From Gillisia xinjiangensis (GTDB lineage Bacteria; Bacteroidota; Bacteroidia; Flavobacteriales; Flavobacteriaceae): DNA of 64,000 nucleotides. Location: contig NZ_JBKAHK010000004.1 in NCBI RefSeq assembly GCF_046298265.1, positions 248,001 through 312,000 on the forward strand. Direction: 5' to 3'. Numbering within the stretch: position 1 is the first letter of the stretch; each line of letters opens with the position of its first letter. The position numbers were made by a program, and so were the translations under genes. Below are positions 25,519 to 34,300 of the stretch, piece by piece. Under the pieces are notes generated by a model. That model made no database searches, had not been told where the DNA came from, and saw only the letters and a list, made by a program, of their open reading frames with translations.

Positions 25519-26202
25519 TTACAAAGGGATTTTTGGAAAGTTTTGAACCTCCCTTTCTTCATCTCCTTTGCTTTTAAGGATACGGCTCGGCCGGTTTTCC
25601 CGGGCAACATTCCGGGCCTTTTCCATCGCATCTTCTTCCTTATCAAAACTTTCGATAAATTCATTGTTGTAATCCAGTACTTGCCATTGTTCTTCTTTCG
25701 TCTGCCATTGAACCCGATATGTCCATTCCGCTACTGCCGCTTCCTTACCCTTTAAAATGTCGAGGATCATCTTTCCGTCACTGTAGGACCCGTCGGGATA
25801 GGGCATGGGAAACAGTGCGAAAAAAATATAGTAGAGGGAAAAGTATAAAAACTGATAGGTGACAATTCCGGTTTCCAAAAGTTCATTTTCAACAAGGATT
25901 ATGACACCAAATACCCCTAAAAGATTAAAAAAAGAACCTCCGGAAAAAATGAGAATATTGGCGAATTTATTTTTGCGCTTAATATTTTCAAAAATACACA
26001 CGCCATACCAGAAGTAGTACTGCTTTATTTCCAGCATCCATAGCTTAAATACGGGTTTTCCGCTACCCACGGTGACCTTGATTTTCTTCCCACCCATGAG
26101 CCAAGCAAAAAAAACGTGCCCGGCCTCATGTAGAATGGAGATCACTGGCAGGACCAGGAAAAAGGCCAGTAGAAATTTTGGAATATCGCTTATGCTAATC
26201 AT
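25519..26202 (-). CDS. M50-like membrane metalloprotease fused to a DUF2188-like tail
   Basis: 227 residues. HEAGH at residues 25-29 sits in the first membrane helix, as in site-2-protease-like M50 family members. Two or three more hydrophobic segments follow (about 80-135), and PMPYPDGSYSDGKMI resembles the NPDG-type second metal ligand. After the membrane part, about 160-225 looks like a DUF2188 unit: WQVLDYNNEFIESFDKEEDA and ARNVARENRPSRI. That domain is usually a free small protein, so the fusion is uncommon. Divergent from what follows and convergent with nothing obvious; function inferred only as an intramembrane peptidase homologue. Confidence 0.7.
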   Translation of the reverse strand: MISISDIPKFLLAFFLVLPVISILHEAGHVFFAWLMGGKKIKVTVGSGKPVFKLWMLEIKQYYFWYGVCIFENIKRKNKFANILIFSGGSFFNLLGVFGVIILVENELLETGIVTYQFLYFSLYYIFFALFPMPYPDGSYSDGKMILDILKGKEAAVAEWTYRVQWQTKEEQWQVLDYNNEFIESFDKEEDAMEKARNVARENRPSRILKSKGDEEREVQNFPKIPL

Positions 26203-26743
26203 GGTTGGTTATTTAAACTACAAGTGCACTATTATGAGTCTTCGGTTAGAACGTGTATTTGATATCTTTTAAATTGGATTCTTCACTCCTAATGTACTGA
26301 AAAATCAAATATCAATTCCTGAACCTAATCTTAAGACAATTCTGTTTTTTCGATTAAAGAACCCCATCGCCCTAAATTTGTGTTCAACTGCGGTTTTTTC
26401 TTAAATAAATAGGTTAATAGGTATTTCCCAAAAACCTGAAAATCCGGTCATCTTGATTGGCACTTCCTGAAATCCTAAAAATTTGTTGGCACTTCATCGC
26501 ATTTTTCGAAGTAGTGCCTACTTTTTCACATCAAGCATAAACCTTTTTTACGACCTGATTTCACCCGTTTACGGAAACCCGTAAGGAATATCCCCTACCC
26601 CGGTTTACCTTTATAACCACAGAACTGCCCATAGTTAACAATTCCTTTTTTGTAAGAAAAGGGCAAGAATTGACCCCGGGGTTTATAGAAATCATAACTA
26701 AATGTTTATCACTTAATTAAAGACAAGTTTTGGTTCCTGATTC
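26203..26743. other. intergenic region upstream of yidD-like gene
   Basis: No recognisable gene. A frame of about 50 codons ending near 26724 has no family resemblance. From 26690 the sequence AATCATAACTAAATGTTTATC resembles that after the ArsR-rhodanese gene (36955 onwards), and 26731-26791 matches 37052-37112 at 54 of 61 positions. Confidence 0.5.
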
Positions 26744-26809
26744 TTGCAGTTACGCCAAAGGCGGAACGATCTTGACTCTATACCGGACATTCCTATTTTA
26801 AAAAAATGA
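26744..26809 (+). CDS. putative leader peptide overlapping the yidD start
   Basis: A 21-codon frame starting with TTG and reading LQLRQRRNDLDSIPDIPILK, then Lys and stop. Its TGA (26807-26809) overlaps the yidD ATG (26806) as ATGA, the usual form of translational coupling. The same position near 37065 holds an ATG-started twin reading MYLRQKRNDLDSLPDI. Six codons differ between the shared parts: two synonymous (Arg, Pro), three conservative (Arg/Lys, Ile/Leu, Leu/Met at the start) and one Gln/Tyr. This favours translation but does not prove it. Confidence 0.35.
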   Translation: MQLRQRRNDLDSIPDIPILKK

Positions 26810-27102
26810 AACAATTGCTTCTTTTAGGTATCAGTATGTATTGGAAATGGGTGCCGGTTCCCCAACGCGGTGCCTGCCTGTTCTCCACAACCTGTTCCCA
26901 CCATATTTACGATCAAACCGCTGCTTACGGATTAATTGCCGGAATAAAAGCATTTTTCTTTCGCTATAAAAACTGTCGCGGGGGATTCTCCCTGTTTAAA
27001 AATCCGCTCACTGGCAAAACCCAAATGATCCTAAGATCCAATAAAATAATTGGAGAAGATGAAATCGCACCAAGGTTTTTGAGGGAGGACCGGTGTGCGT
27101 GA
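26806..27102 (+). CDS. YidD-like membrane protein insertion efficiency factor
   Basis: 98 residues. The N-terminus is hydrophobic with GISMYWKWVPVPQRGACLFS, followed by the YidD signature with paired cysteines (CLFSTTCSHHIYDQTAAYGL) and FFFRYKNCRGGFSL. YidD helps insertion of membrane proteins near the YidC/Sec site in other bacteria. The signature is more diverged than in housekeeping copies and there is no rnpA, rpmH or yidC nearby, so this is probably a second, specialised copy. A short upstream frame overlaps the start codon. Confidence 0.75.
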   Translation: MKQLLLLGISMYWKWVPVPQRGACLFSTTCSHHIYDQTAAYGLIAGIKAFFFRYKNCRGGFSLFKNPLTGKTQMILRSNKIIGEDEIAPRFLREDRCA

Positions 27103-27147
27103 GAAGGAATTGAAGAACCAGGTTGAATAGGTTGACTTATTTTTTTA

Positions 27148-27462
27148 TCAATTTTCAAAACTCTTTATAAACTCTTTTAAAGAACGAGAATCGGAAGGAG
27201 TTTCATCCGTGAGTGAGAATTTGTCGAATTCATACCAATCGGTAAAAAACTCACTGTCTTCTTTATGTTCTTCAAATAAAGGAATTTTGGCCATTTTAGG
27301 ATAAAAATATTCAGTATCAATGAGCTTTTTTTCCAATAATAGCGTTGCTTTTAAAGGAGAAATTTTATCAATATTCTTTATAATTATAGAACCAAATATT
27401 TTATAATTTTTTCCATCCCGATGAAGATACTCGAATCTGAGTTTACTTGAATCTGCTTTCAT
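27148..27462 (-). CDS. small conserved protein of unknown function
   Basis: 104 residues, no signal peptide, rich in charged and aromatic residues. LRFEYLHRDGKNYKIFGSII (about 8-27), EKKLIDTEYFYPKM and the C-terminal TDWYEFDKFSLTDE resemble, from memory, a family of short proteins common in Bacteroidota genomes, sometimes near mobile or defence genes. The role is not known. It follows the large helicase gene by 44 bases on the same strand and may be its third operon member. Confidence 0.55.
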   Translation of the reverse strand: MKADSSKLRFEYLHRDGKNYKIFGSIIIKNIDKISPLKATLLLEKKLIDTEYFYPKMAKIPLFEEHKEDSEFFTDWYEFDKFSLTDETPSDSRSLKEFIKSFEN

Positions 27463-27506
27463 TTCTGATTTTAGAGAAAAGATACCAGGAAATTTTCAAT
27501 TAGATA

Positions 27507-30500
27507 TTATCCAACCGCCAATTTTCTACTTTCTTTTAAAAGGTAGGAAGGTATAGGTTCATCCAATTTCCATTCTACGCTCATTGGCCTTGCTCCTTTA
27601 GTTTTTACAAATTCTGTCTCTCCTAGAAAAATATAGGACATAGTAAATCCATATTCGTCAACGTTTTGCTCCCTTACGAAAAGTATAATTTTTTTTCCAA
27701 TTTCTTTATGTCGAATGTAAGAGTCACCTTTTGGCGAATGGGGTGAGATGCTGTTTTGAGACTGCCAATGGAAAAGGGTTTTATTAACCGCATAATCTTC
27801 ATACATCGTAGTCGGAGAATATTCTTTTTCGGTCTTTTTAAGTGTGACAAATAAAGCTTCAACATTTAATGTTTTTTGCATAGCAGAACCTTCACGATTT
27901 GATGATTTCTCACTGAAAGTACTCATTCCTATTGCTGCAAGAATTTCTTCCCGGTTGTATCTGCTGTGTAGTTTTAAAGGAAAAGGGAAACCTAAATCTA
28001 TATTTTTTTCGACAAACTCTATTTTTTCAATTTGATGTTCAATATACTCTTGCATTTCTTGGAGCATAATTTTGTTTTTCCGAAGGGAATTGATACTCTC
28101 TCTAACATCTGAAAAACCTAAATCTGCCCATTTTTTTTTCCATACGTCATAATGGAACATTAGAAGCATAACCTCTTCTTGCTTATTCAATAATTCAAGG
28201 TTTGTATTTTCAGAAATTACGTTTTGAATAAATTTCAGATAGTAAATAGAGTTGCTTTGAATAAGTTTCCTTTGCATACAAGCAGTCAATTCCTTTTCCT
28301 GTGGCTCCTTGAAATCAGGAATAGCCCCTGCATCTGCACATAACCTTTTCCAGCTTCCTTTCTTATATACTTGTCGAATATCCAGATGATGAAATTCTAA
28401 AAAATTGTGCAAAGTGAGCGGGAGTGTTGAGTGGTGTTTGAAACTTTGAATCTTCTTAAGAAGTTGAGGTCTTCTAAATTCTGTGGCTGCCCTAATATTC
28501 CGTAGGATTACTTCTTTTGCCTTTTTCTCTAAGACTATTGAACATCCTAGTGGTAAATGAGGAAATTCATCCTCGATTTCTTTGATTATTGAGGTGTGAG
28601 TTTTGCCAACAAGCGCCCTGAATTTATGCTCAAAATCGTAATCTGGATGAGCATTACCAACAAAATCAAGAACTGTCAAACAATCCTTGTTTTCAGCAAG
28701 ACGGAGCCCTCTACCTAATTGCTGTAAAAATATAGTCAGACTTTCTGTTGGCCTTAAAAAAAGAACAGTGTCAATATTTGGAATATCAACACCCTCATTG
28801 AATATGTCAACGACGAAGAGATAATTGATTTCTTTTTTAAGAAGTTGATTTCTAACGATATCCCTGGAGGAGCTGTTGCTACTAACTAAATAATTGGCTT
28901 TCAAACCTGCAAGTGTGAATTTTTCAGCCATATACTTGGCGTGCTCCTGACTTACACAAAAACCCAGGGCTTGAACATCATTTATATCAGTTAAATAGTC
29001 TTCACAGTTCCTAATAATATCTGAAACACGGCGATCATTCTCGGTGTATAGTTTGGTAAGTTCTTTAATTTCATATTTTCCTCGCCATTGTACATTGGAC
29101 AAGTCAATAGTATCAGAAAGTGCAAAATATTGAAAAGGACTAAGTAGTTTTCTATTTAAGGCTTCAGGAAGTCTAATCTCCGCTGCAATTTTATTATGAA
29201 AATCTTCAGCTATATCGCCACCATCCATTCTTTCAGGAGTTGCTGTTAAACCAAGTAGAATTTGCGGTTCAAATCTTTTGAGTATTGGGCGATAACTGTT
29301 TGCCTTGATATGATGAACCTCATCAACTATGATATAGTCAAAAAAGTTCTCTGCTAAGTCAAGATTATTTAATCTGCTATTTAAGGTTTGAACTGAAGCG
29401 AAAAGCTGGTTATATCTTTCCGGTTCATTTCCATCAACCCATAATTCTCCAAAATTGGCATCTTTCAGAACATGTTGAAAAGTTTCCTGGGCTTGGACCA
29501 AGATTTCTTTGCGATGGGCTACAAATAAAAAATTCAGATTAGATTTTCCATTTTTAAACCTTTTAAAATCAAATGCTGAGATAACAGTTTTTCCTGTACC
29601 AGTAGCGGCAACTAATAAATTTTTATTTCGGTTATGGATTTCTCTTTCGGCTTGTAATTTTGATAAAATCTCTTCCTGATAAGGATATGGTTTCAAATCA
29701 AAAAAAGCACTTATTTTTCCTAAGCCAAAATTGCTCTGTCTTTTTAAAGCCTGGCTTAATTTTGTGCGATCCTTTCCATGAAGATAAGGTTCAAATTCTG
29801 GATCTTCCCAATAGGTTTCAAAGGTCTTTTGGAATTTGTCAATAATATGGCCGATTTCCTTTGTGGTTACTTTTAGATTCCATTCTAGTCCGTTTGTAAG
29901 TGCCGATCGGGAGAGGTTAGATGAGCCAATATATCCCGTATGAAATCCAGAGCTCCTTAGAAATAAATAAGCTTTCGCGTGTAATCTTTCATGTTCAGAA
30001 TTATAGGAAACCTTTATTTCAGTATTGGGAAGTGAAGAGAGGTATTCTATGGCCTTTACATCTGTTGCTCCCATATAGGAAGTAGTAATAATTTTTAATT
30101 TTCTACCACTTTTCGTGAACTCTTCCAGCTCCTTTTTAAAAATTCTAATTCCAGAATATTTTATAAAAGAAACTATCCAGGAAATTTCATCTGAAGAGAG
30201 GATTTCTTTTCGAAGTTCGCTTTCTAAAGAAATTCCCACATTATTTCCTGTAAACAATTCACTTTGACTTAAACGAGTATATGGCGTAATTTCCTTTAAA
30301 CGAGCTTCTAAATTTGAAAACGGAAAATCTAATTTGGAGAAAACAGCTTGTAGAATCCTTCCTTCAATTTCAATTAAATTATTTGAAAGTTCTACATTTT
30401 GAAGCTCCTTTACAAGTAGGTTAATAATCTTATTAGATAATTCTATTTGCTTTAAAGGACGATCCTTTTCTTTAATTTCATTTAAAGCGTACTTAATAGT

Positions 30501-30650
30501 CTCTGCTAAATAAAGACTTAAGTATTGAGAAGCTTCCTGCTTATCTAGAACTGTTTCACTGATGTGAAACTTTTGAGAATCAATATCCTCAAGTTTATTA
30601 GAAACTAATTTAGTTATAAGTTGTTCGTAAAGCCCCGTTTCAAAACTCAT
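27507..30650 (-). CDS. PLD-nuclease / superfamily 2 helicase / DUF3427 protein
   Basis: 1047 residues. An N-terminal PLD-type region (about 150-260) contains LHAKAYLF and GSSNLSRSALTNG, half of an HKD nuclease. The helicase core follows: AATGTGKTVIS (about 346-356, Walker A), DEVHH (about 441, motif II), GLTATPERMDGGD (motif III) and QQLGRGLRLAENKDCLTVLD (motif VI). The C-terminus from about 860 is DUF3427, ending near GETEFVKTKGARPMSVEWKL. This domain order is known in a widespread but poorly studied family. Its start overlaps the stop of the Nudix gene (ATGA), so they are coupled. DNA repair or defence against foreign DNA is plausible. Confidence 0.88.
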   Translation of the reverse strand: MSFETGLYEQLITKLVSNKLEDIDSQKFHISETVLDKQEASQYLSLYLAETIKYALNEIKEKDRPLKQIELSNKIINLLVKELQNVELSNNLIEIEGRILQAVFSKLDFPFSNLEARLKEITPYTRLSQSELFTGNNVGISLESELRKEILSSDEISWIVSFIKYSGIRIFKKELEEFTKSGRKLKIITTSYMGATDVKAIEYLSSLPNTEIKVSYNSEHERLHAKAYLFLRSSGFHTGYIGSSNLSRSALTNGLEWNLKVTTKEIGHIIDKFQKTFETYWEDPEFEPYLHGKDRTKLSQALKRQSNFGLGKISAFFDLKPYPYQEEILSKLQAEREIHNRNKNLLVAATGTGKTVISAFDFKRFKNGKSNLNFLFVAHRKEILVQAQETFQHVLKDANFGELWVDGNEPERYNQLFASVQTLNSRLNNLDLAENFFDYIIVDEVHHIKANSYRPILKRFEPQILLGLTATPERMDGGDIAEDFHNKIAAEIRLPEALNRKLLSPFQYFALSDTIDLSNVQWRGKYEIKELTKLYTENDRRVSDIIRNCEDYLTDINDVQALGFCVSQEHAKYMAEKFTLAGLKANYLVSSNSSSRDIVRNQLLKKEINYLFVVDIFNEGVDIPNIDTVLFLRPTESLTIFLQQLGRGLRLAENKDCLTVLDFVGNAHPDYDFEHKFRALVGKTHTSIIKEIEDEFPHLPLGCSIVLEKKAKEVILRNIRAATEFRRPQLLKKIQSFKHHSTLPLTLHNFLEFHHLDIRQVYKKGSWKRLCADAGAIPDFKEPQEKELTACMQRKLIQSNSIYYLKFIQNVISENTNLELLNKQEEVMLLMFHYDVWKKKWADLGFSDVRESINSLRKNKIMLQEMQEYIEHQIEKIEFVEKNIDLGFPFPLKLHSRYNREEILAAIGMSTFSEKSSNREGSAMQKTLNVEALFVTLKKTEKEYSPTTMYEDYAVNKTLFHWQSQNSISPHSPKGDSYIRHKEIGKKIILFVREQNVDEYGFTMSYIFLGETEFVKTKGARPMSVEWKLDEPIPSYLLKESRKLAVG

Positions 30651-31039
30651 TTATAATTTTGTATATAATGATTAACAATTGGTACATCTGCCTCTGCCCA
30701 ATCCAAATCCTGTAGCTTGTGAATTGAGAGCCAGTGAATTTGTGCATGTTCAAGGAGATCAATTTCAAATGTTTGTAGGGAACAACTAAATGGAATTAAT
30801 TCTAATTTGATATTCGAATATATGTGAAAATTAGAAGGTAACCGTTCTATAAGTTCAATTTCTACTCCTAATTCCTCTTTTATCTCCCTTTTCAGGCAGG
30901 CTTCAAGGCTTTCATCGTCTTCCACCTTACCGCCCGGAAATTCCCATTTAAGAGGCAGGTGCATTTTCTCACTGCGCTGCGCGCACAGGATCTTTCCGTT
31001 GTTCTCAATGATGGCGCAGGTGACTTTTAGGGTGTTCAA
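30647..31039 (-). CDS. MutT-like Nudix hydrolase ((deoxy)nucleoside triphosphate pyrophosphohydrolase)
   Basis: About 130 residues. The Nudix box is exact: the glycine of GGKVEDDESLEACLKREI followed by KEELGV fits G-x5-E-x7-R-E-U-x-E-E-x-G-U. LKWEFPGGKV and KILCAQRSEKMHLPLKW place it with MutT-type enzymes. The TTG at 31039 gives (M)NTLKVTCAIIENN, the normal family start; the frame stays open ten codons further, but that part is AAAGTT repeat sequence. MutT enzymes remove oxidised or modified nucleotides. It overlaps the downstream PLD/helicase/DUF3427 gene by four bases. A repeat tract has landed right at its 5' end. Confidence 0.85.
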   Translation of the reverse strand: MNTLKVTCAIIENNGKILCAQRSEKMHLPLKWEFPGGKVEDDESLEACLKREIKEELGVEIELIERLPSNFHIYSNIKLELIPFSCSLQTFEIDLLEHAQIHWLSIHKLQDLDWAEADVPIVNHYIQNYK

Positions 31040-31352
31040 AGTTTCAAAGTTCAATGTTAAAAAATTCAAAGTTCAAGATTGAAAAGCTCAAAGTTTGAAA
31101 GTTAAGAAAAAAGAATTTCTCTGTGCCCTTTGTGTAAACCTCTGTGACCTTTGTGGTAAAAAAGTTCAAAGTTAAAAAGTTTAAAGGTTTCAAAGTTTGA
31201 AAGTTAAAAAGGGTCAAGAGGTAAAAATTTAACAGCAGAGAACGCAAAGAAAAATCCGCAGAGAGCGCAAAGAAAAAAGAACTAAAAACCAACAGGGAAG
31301 AAAATCTCTCCGCGACCTTGGCGGTAAAACAAAAGTTCAAAGTTAAAAAGGC
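31040..31352. repeat. AAAGTT tracts and two CTTTGTG-type palindromic elements
   Basis: Between the Nudix gene and the AsmA-like gene there is no real gene, only repeats. TTCAAAGTT-type tracts lie at about 31037-31102, 31157-31220 and 31331-31352. One CTTTGTG half-element (CTCTGTGCCCTTTGTGTAAA and the following CTCTGTGACCTTTGTGG) spans 31119-31156, and a fuller element spans 31228-31330, from AACAGCAGAGAACGCAAAG to CTCCGCGACCTTGGCGGTAA. Confidence 0.75.
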
Positions 31353-31398
31353 TCAAGAGAATCCAAATATTCTTCTTATTTTCCAATAAAATTCAGAT

Positions 31399-34300
31399 TT
31401 GGAAGCGAAGAATGCAAAATATAAGAAATCCACTTTCCGAACCTGGTTACCGCGTATTCTAAAAACTTTAGCAGTCATTATTTTACTTCCCATCGCACTC
31501 TTTACCCTTGGCTGGCTGAATAGGGATACCATCATCAATGAGTTGCAGGATTGGTATAGTGAAAACAGTACAGGGACATTCACTGTTGAGAAAGTAAATA
31601 CCACCTTTTTAAGTGGTTTCCCAAAAGTAGAGTTCATTTTAAAAAATATTACACATACAAGCACAGACACGATTACCGATATAAACCTGACCCTTCATAT
31701 TGACGAAGCAAAACTGATTGTTGGAGCAGGAAACCTGTTGATAGGAAACATAAAATTTGAAAATATTTCCATTAATAATGCCCGCATCACTTCTGAAGTT
31801 ATTTCAAAAAGGTCCTTAGAATATCATGAACAACTCCGGCGACTTAAGTCACAAACCCAACAAAAAGGGCTCAATCTACCTGAATGGCTTGCTGAAGATG
31901 GCGCTGCCTTCTCTATTTATAACGTGAAATACATCGGTAAAGACAGTATTTCTAACCGATATTTTGATTATAACATCCATGAAATCGAAGGCTTCTATAA
32001 AGGAAAAGACCTGCAGCTATCCGGAAGTGCATTTTTTGATGTTACAATTAACAAGCTCGGGTTCAATACAAAAAAAGGAAGTTTTTCAAATGGCGCACGT
32101 CTCGTTGGAAAACCAAAATTTATGATAGACATCCAAAATGATCAGATCGAAATCCCTGAATTTCCGCTGCGTATTGACGAACAGAACTTTCGATTGAATG
32201 CACAACTCAATCTGTCGGAATTGGATAGCTATCTGTTCAATTTTCAAAATGACAAAACCGACTATAAAGCCGTCAAAGGATTATTGACCGATAGCATAGC
32301 GGTCAAAATGGAAAACTTTGACATTCAGAAACCGTTCAAATCCACAGTAAAAATCGCGGGAAACTTCGCTTATGGAAATGATCCGGATATCCTGGCAACC
32401 TTTTCGACAAAAAATAATGATCTCATAATTTCAAATAAGTTACATCTTAAAAATGCCTCTTTTGGTGGATGTTTAACGACTGATATTTATGAAACTGATG
32501 AAGATCGAAAAGCAAAGAAATCCTCAAAGGATATCAAAATAGCATTTGACAGGATTGAAGCGGATTTAGAGGATGCTAAAGTTCTTATACAGCATGGGTA
32601 CTACCAAAATACCCGTGATGTTTCCAACTTTGTAGAAGCCACCATCCTGCTGGATGGAAGTAATGAGTCCCTTACGAGAATTATAAAAACTGAAAATTTC
32701 GATTTTAAAGGTGGAAGGTTCCGGTTGAATGCTGCCATTGCCGGAGAAATTCCTAATATGTATCATTTTTTGAATATTGCCACTGGTCATTTTAATTTGG
32801 AAGGTACCCAGGTCATCCTTAAAAAAAATGGTCTTCAATTGCCCATCCAAAATATCAACCTTGAGCTGGCACCCGAAAATTCATATTTGAAACAGTTGGT
32901 TATCAATCTTCCTAATGGGGAAAATCTGGTGCTTTATGGCCAACTCAAAAACTTATCGGGACTTTTATCAAAAGAGCCGGGCTTCCCCACAACGAGCCAG
33001 ATTTTTCTGGATTCCAAAAACCTCAATGTCAATGAACTAATTGCGACGGCACTACAATTTATCCCAAAATCTGATTTAAACAAGAACAATCGAAAGACGC
33101 TGCACGAAACCCTGGATGCGGTTTATACCCAATTCCATCCGCAATTCGGTATCAGGGTGGACACTTTGCAGTATAATGATCATGTTATCCATAACTTGAA
33201 ATCGGGCATAACTTTATTGAATTCTGAAACTATTTTATTGAGAAATTTTGATTTTAAATACTACGAATCCTCTACAAGCCTTAATGGCAACCTCATCATA
33301 TATGGACCCGAAAGCAAGTTTAAGGATGCCATTTATATGGATGCCGAAGCTACCTCAAGCGGCTCCATTGCTGTTTTTAAGGAGCTGTTCAATATTGAAT
33401 TGTTCCACATAGACTCCGGTGAATTTCAGTTTCAGGGAAAAGTGAATGGCAATGTCAAAAGGTTTTCTGAACTTTTGAATAATGCGCGAGGCGATTTGGC
33501 CTTAACCAATACCAAACTCTACTATGAACCTGCAGATATGGAGGTGGTTATTGATTCTATCTCACTATTTTTGGATAATTCTGATATTCTTCTGAATAAA
33601 TTCAGTTTAGAGGTGGATGAACAAACCCCATTGAATTTAACCGGAAGTATCAAACAGTTTCCAAGCTTCTTATTAAACGATGTACAGAATGCTGGCTCTA
33701 TGGCCCTGAAGATACAAGCGCCCTTCGTAAATGTTGATGATGTGTTGAATACCATAAAATCCTTTGATAATGAAAACGCTGACAAGGAGCTACGGACTAA
33801 AAAAGCCATGCACAGTTTGTTTAAGGATATGTATAAGTTCTATCCGGAAATTGAGTTGGACATTGATTCGCTCCAATATGACGGACTAATCACCGAGAAC
33901 TTAAAAGCTGCGATCTATTTTGAAAACGATTCCATTCTTCGGCTGAACCATCTCGATGTAACCTACAAAGACACCAAAGTCTACATAGAGGGCACTATCA
34001 ATGCGCACAGCAGCAAAGAAGACTTATCAGGCGGGAATCCTTTTGACCTTGATTTTTTCGTGAAGGTCAAAGGAAAATCAGAAGATTTAAATGATTACTT
34101 AAAAACCACCAACTTTATTTTTCAATCGGGTGATTTTGAATTTGTCGGCAACTACAATGCACAATCTGAAGATTTGAATATTATGAATTCAAAGACCTTT
34201 GGCGATTTAAAGTTAAGCAACACACGTATTGATTACACGGCGGCAAACCTACAAATTCCGGTAGATAGCCTGCATTTGGAAATAAATGATGATTTGGCTA

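Noticed and set aside
26713..26790. Minus-strand frame (MSGIESRS...) in the duplicated module before yidD, also open in the twin copy
   Set aside because: The substitutions between the two copies are mostly non-conservative in this frame but mild in the plus frame, so the plus frame is the better coding candidate.
31044..31340. 98-codon open frame on the minus strand upstream of the Nudix gene
   Set aside because: It is made wholly of AAAGTT tracts and CTTTGTG-type repeats; low-complexity Phe/Leu/Asn translation with no family resemblance.
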